DNA of 64,000 nucleotides, from NCBI GenBank assembly GCA_964007475.1, contig OZ023273.1, positions 144,309,308 through 144,373,307 of the forward strand, read 5' to 3'. The DNA is from Hybos culiciformis. Its lineage: Eukaryota > Arthropoda > Insecta > Diptera > Hybotidae. Every line of letters starts with the position of its first letter. The first letter of the stretch is position 1. This document shows, piece after piece, positions 60,201-64,000 of the stretch. The translations under genes and the position numbers were made by a program. The notes under the pieces are model-generated. The model had not been told where the DNA came from and searched no databases. It saw only the letters and a list, made by a program, of their open reading frames with translations.

Positions 60201-62571
60201 ATTTTTTCATCATTAGTTTTTCCAAATGTAATTGTTTAATGTATTTTTACCCAATGAAGCGACAACTGATTACATAAATACATTTTTACGAGTATTGATT
60301 TTTTTGTGAAAAAATTTTGTTAATACTAACTGACTATAAGTATAATTTTAATTTATTAATTTTGCCAAAAAAAAAGTATGTAAGAATCGAAAAAATATCC
60401 ATAATAAAAAAATTAAAAAAATTATTCTGGCTTAAATGCAAAATAAAATTTAGGTCCTCAAAACTTCTGTTTGGGTAAAAACATTGTTAAGCCATTTATT
60501 GAGTGAATTTCCTTGAAAAAATTGTATTTTATTTATTTTTTTATAAACTATATATTTTCTTACCGTTTGGAGACATCATACATCATCGAAATAGAATAAC
60601 TAAAATAATTTAGCTAAAATAATAAAAGTGTAGACATTGATTGATAATCATATTTTAATTGAATCTTTTAGTGAAAAAATTTTTGATATATATACAATTT
60701 GCAAAATTATAATATTATACATACTATACTATCTATTTATTTTTGTCTGAAATCTTAATGAATGAACCCATATTAATTTTTTTTATTAGTCCAAATAATG
60801 TAAGTACTATTATAGCATCAGTTTAGTAAACCATCAGAACCATCAGAGCGAATTTTCATTACACGAAACTTAAAGCTCAAAAATTATTTTCGAATTTATT
60901 TTTTCCCAATTAAAATGGAAAGTTCAATACAAATTTGATAACAATTTTTAAAATTTTCATTTTTTTAAATTAAAAATTATTTAAAATTTTTATTTTATAT
61001 AGGTTTTGTAAAGAACCTTATAACAGATAATGTTGAAGATTATATCGATATGGCAAATGAACCTGAAATACCTGCATCTAATAATATTGAAGATAATACA
61101 GAGGTGTTGAGAAGACTTGAAGAAGATTTAGAAGAAGAGCAAGATATTGTTTCTAAATCAGCATTTTTGATGAAATTACTTGAGGTGTTTGTCATATAAA
61201 TTATTATATATAGTTGAAAGTTTTTCTAAAACATATTAGTACAGGATAATTAGAGCTCTATTAAATCTCTATCTTATAATTTGAAAGAAAATTTGAAAGA
61301 GTTATCTTATGTGTGATATATGATGTAACACAATAATTTTATAAGTTTTTTGAACTTTGATCAAAAGAAATAAATGATTACCACCTTTCATCATACATTT
61401 TTTATTGTGAAAACCAATACGATTTTATAAATATATTAATTTGACGAAATAATAAAAAGTATGTCCTTTCTAAAAAATGTTACGCAATAAAAGGTACAAT
61501 TTAATATTTATTTAATCCTTTTTTATTCTATTTTCTTTTTTTATAAGGATACAAATATCGATGCTTTACCCATTATGTATGTTGAAAATTCTCCACCAGA
61601 AACAATTTTTGATCAACTGAATAATTTAATACCAATTCAAACGGAAAAATTTTTAACTGGTGTGGAAAAACGTTCCAGATATTACAGAAGGTATCCATGG
61701 AAAAGACATAGCAGAAATAGAGGGTAAGTTTTTATAATTTATATTATTCGTATATTACGAATATAAATACTCTATACTACATTATGTATTTATAAGACAA
61801 AATAAATAAACAAAGTTAAAATGTCATGTGTCTTGTCTTGGTAAATTATGTATTAAATGTTAAATGAAGAATATTAAGTTGAATAAATTTGTTAATTACA
61901 TTTTGTTTTGAAAATTTGAAGTAAGAACATAATTAAAATAAATGTTGTTTATTGTTTTATATGTGTATAGTATACCTACTTTAGTTAGTTGAAATTTTGG
62001 CAATTAGTAATATTATTACCATAAGTTTGGACCATAAATAAGACAATTCAAAATAAATATAGTTAGCTTTAAAATAAAGGCATATATTTTTTTCTTTTTA
62101 GAACCTATGAACCCGAAGCGAGATATCTATGTGTACCAAGCAAGCATGATGTAAGTATTAAATTATAAAATTTTGAGTGTAAATCATCTTAATTTAAATT
62201 AACACTATTTGGGAAATAAATTTTTAATTTTCAAAGACCCAAAATTTGAGCAAATATTGAGATTAGAACTACTGGAGATTTGCGGATGAATTAGTTATAT
62301 TCAATAGTTAGGATGGTCAGGACTATTAGTTTTTATTCTTGAGTTAAAAAAAATAAATAGTGTAATTCATGTAGTTACATTCATTTAGTGTTTAATATAT
62401 ATTTTTCTAAAGTTAATCAACTTAGAATTTTTTTTATCTATTTAGGTGATGAAACTATTGATTGAACTACATGAAACACGTGTTACTGGAAATCATCAAA
62501 GAACAGTCAATTTTTGTAACCGAAAAAGGCCCGCAAAAAAAGTTTTCACAAATATTCGATTCCTGGGTTAA
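57295..62571 (+). CDS. Secreted prepropeptide, 274 residues, five exons; probable neuropeptide precursor
   Basis: Exons 57295-57586, 61003-61184, 61548-61723, 62102-62150, 62446-62571. Phases 1,0,2,0 agree and all splice sites are GT-AG (exon 2 donor GTGTTT is weak). A signal peptide ends about residue 30 (hydrophobic ILWTSIISVICCI, cut before FPYSPV); ATG at 57310 is an alternative start. A Gln/Pro/Ser-rich then acidic spacer (LEEDLEEEQD) follows. The C-terminal quarter is strongly basic with dibasic sites (EKR/SRYYRRYPWKRHSRNRG). Then comes a segment with two cysteines 29 residues apart (YLCVPSKHD ... VNFCNRKRPAKK) and the final VFTNIRFLG. The terminal Gly is a standard amidation donor, giving an ...RFL-amide end. 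This is the plan of a neuropeptide or peptide-hormone precursor, processed in the regulated secretory pathway. I recall RFLamide peptides from beetles but cannot check identity. Confidence 0.78.
57587..61002 (+). other. 3.4-kb first intron of the prepropeptide gene
   Basis: AT-rich; no repeat, RNA gene or extra exon recognised. Confidence 0.5.
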
Positions 62572-62781
62572 ATCTCATATAAAATATCTAAAATTTATTT
62601 TAATTTTTTGTATTTATTATTTTTAATTATATTACAATTATTAAAAATTTATAAAAATAGTATGGAGAACTAAAAGACAAATCAGATAATTACTGTTAAT
62701 TTTAACACTAAAAGTTATATAATGCATATATACTTATAATATTATTTTAAAAGCAATGCAATTAAACTATTTCAAATTATA

Positions 62782-62787
62782 AATAAA
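62782..62787 (+). promoter_or_regulatory. Poly(A) signal of the prepropeptide gene
   Basis: AATAAA about 210 bases after the stop codon. Others further on are possible in this A-rich flank. Confidence 0.45.
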
Positions 62788-62789
62788 AT

Positions 62790-64000
62790 AATATTTTATC
62801 TGTCTTATTTTATTTAATATAATATACCGAGGTATACATAATGTATCTCTTATTGAGAATTAAAAATAATTAAAAATATTTTGATCTTTAATATTTTTTT
62901 TTAGCTGTTTGAAAAATAATTATATCATAATGCATTAAAGAACCATTCTGTCATCTCTATCGTAGATATGATTATTATGTTATTAAAAGAAGAAATGCTT
63001 TTCTTTCGAATTATTTAAGCCAATTTAACTTTTTCCGTATAGTAATTAGAATAGTGTAGAAAACACAGCTTAACATCAATATTATAGCAAATAGATTCAC
63101 ATTATATAAGTACAATCTGATTTAAATTATTCTAAAATATATATTTGATGTTAGTTTTGAGGACTTCAAGCTATCAGATCTCTTCGCCTGAAATTTTTTT
63201 ATTTACAACAAATTTATATAATTTAATTTATGGTTGCAGAGGTACTTCTAAATTTAAAAAATAAAGATTTTTCCGGATATATTTTCTAAATAAAATAGAA
63301 AATATTTTATTTCATAAAAAAGAAAAAAAAAATTTTTTTTGCATGTCAATTTTACTTATGTGTATAAGAATTAATTATATTTCAATAAAACAATAATTTT
63401 TAAAAAATCTGCCAAATAGAACTTCAGAAATGCTTTACATTTGAAAATGCTCTATGTATAAATTAGGTTTAATGAATTCTAAGCGATGGAAAAGCAAAAC
63501 GAATATAAATTATAAAAAGAAAATTGCTTAAAATTCTTGCAAAATTAAACAAAAATTATACTTAATCATGTAAATAGTTAAAAAATGTACTAAAATTACA
63601 GCAAAATAATATGAATTTTTTTTTTTTTTAAATAAATTAATTAAATAATAATAAATTTATAAAAATTTATGCCATCATATCATAATATATACTAATTAAA
63701 ATAAAATAAAAAAAAATATTATGTTCTCAATAATAAATGTATACATGAAAAAAAAAAAAATTATTTTAGCTGCATTTTAAAAATTATACACAATTATTAA
63801 TAATACTAAAATTATTTATATATATATATTAATATATTAATTATATTATTATGTAAAATTGTAATTAATTATTCAAAAAGAAAATAAAAATAAAAATTTA
63901 ATTATTGTTAAGCTCAAAGTATTTGTTTATTACATAGAGAAAGGTATATTAGTAGCTCATATACGTGGAAAACAGATATAAGAACTAATTTCTTAGATTA
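62790..64000. other. AT-rich intergenic sequence to window end
   Basis: Homopolymers and (TA)n only (for example 63816-63830). No gene seen. Confidence 0.55.

Overview
The window is nuclear DNA from an insect. It is visibly very A+T-rich, its genes are split by GT-AG introns, and it carries an intron-containing tRNA-Tyr gene, an alanine/proline-rich cuticle-type gene, a DUF1091-like secreted protein gene and many small DNA transposons and retroelements. The order cannot be settled from sequence alone. A beetle is only a guess, from the RFL-amide-like end of one peptide precursor. No bacterial, viral or CRISPR features are seen.

Layout. 1-7.7 kb: three minus-strand loci (a dead cuticle-gene copy, two exons of a DUF1091-like gene, the live cuticle-type gene) among short transposons. 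7.7-14.7 kb: mostly empty, with one tRNA-Tyr. 14.7-15.8 kb: a three-exon gene for a 53-residue single-pass membrane microprotein. 16.3-16.65 kb: a foldback hAT-type element. 17.8-37.9 kb: one gene of at least eight exons for a 554-residue, highly charged, probably coiled-coil protein of unknown role; its 15.4 kb first intron holds a LINE fragment, a SINE and a plausible extra exon. 41.3-46.6 kb: a decayed hAT transposon with an exact 8-bp target duplication, a 138-bp near-perfect palindrome and a 303-bp MITE. 51.6-53.95 kb: a 5'-truncated non-LTR retrotransposon whose reverse transcriptase frame is still open. 57.3-62.6 kb: a five-exon gene for a 274-residue secreted prepropeptide with dibasic sites, two C-terminal cysteines and a C-terminal glycine amidation signal, most likely an unlabelled neuropeptide precursor.

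The genes show no operon-like or pathway link. The strongest biological candidates are the neuropeptide-like precursor, the membrane microprotein and the DUF1091-like gene. All three are missed or broken up by simple ORF calling because their coding exons are short. Exon joins were derived by hand from reading phase and splice consensus; transcript data would decide them.
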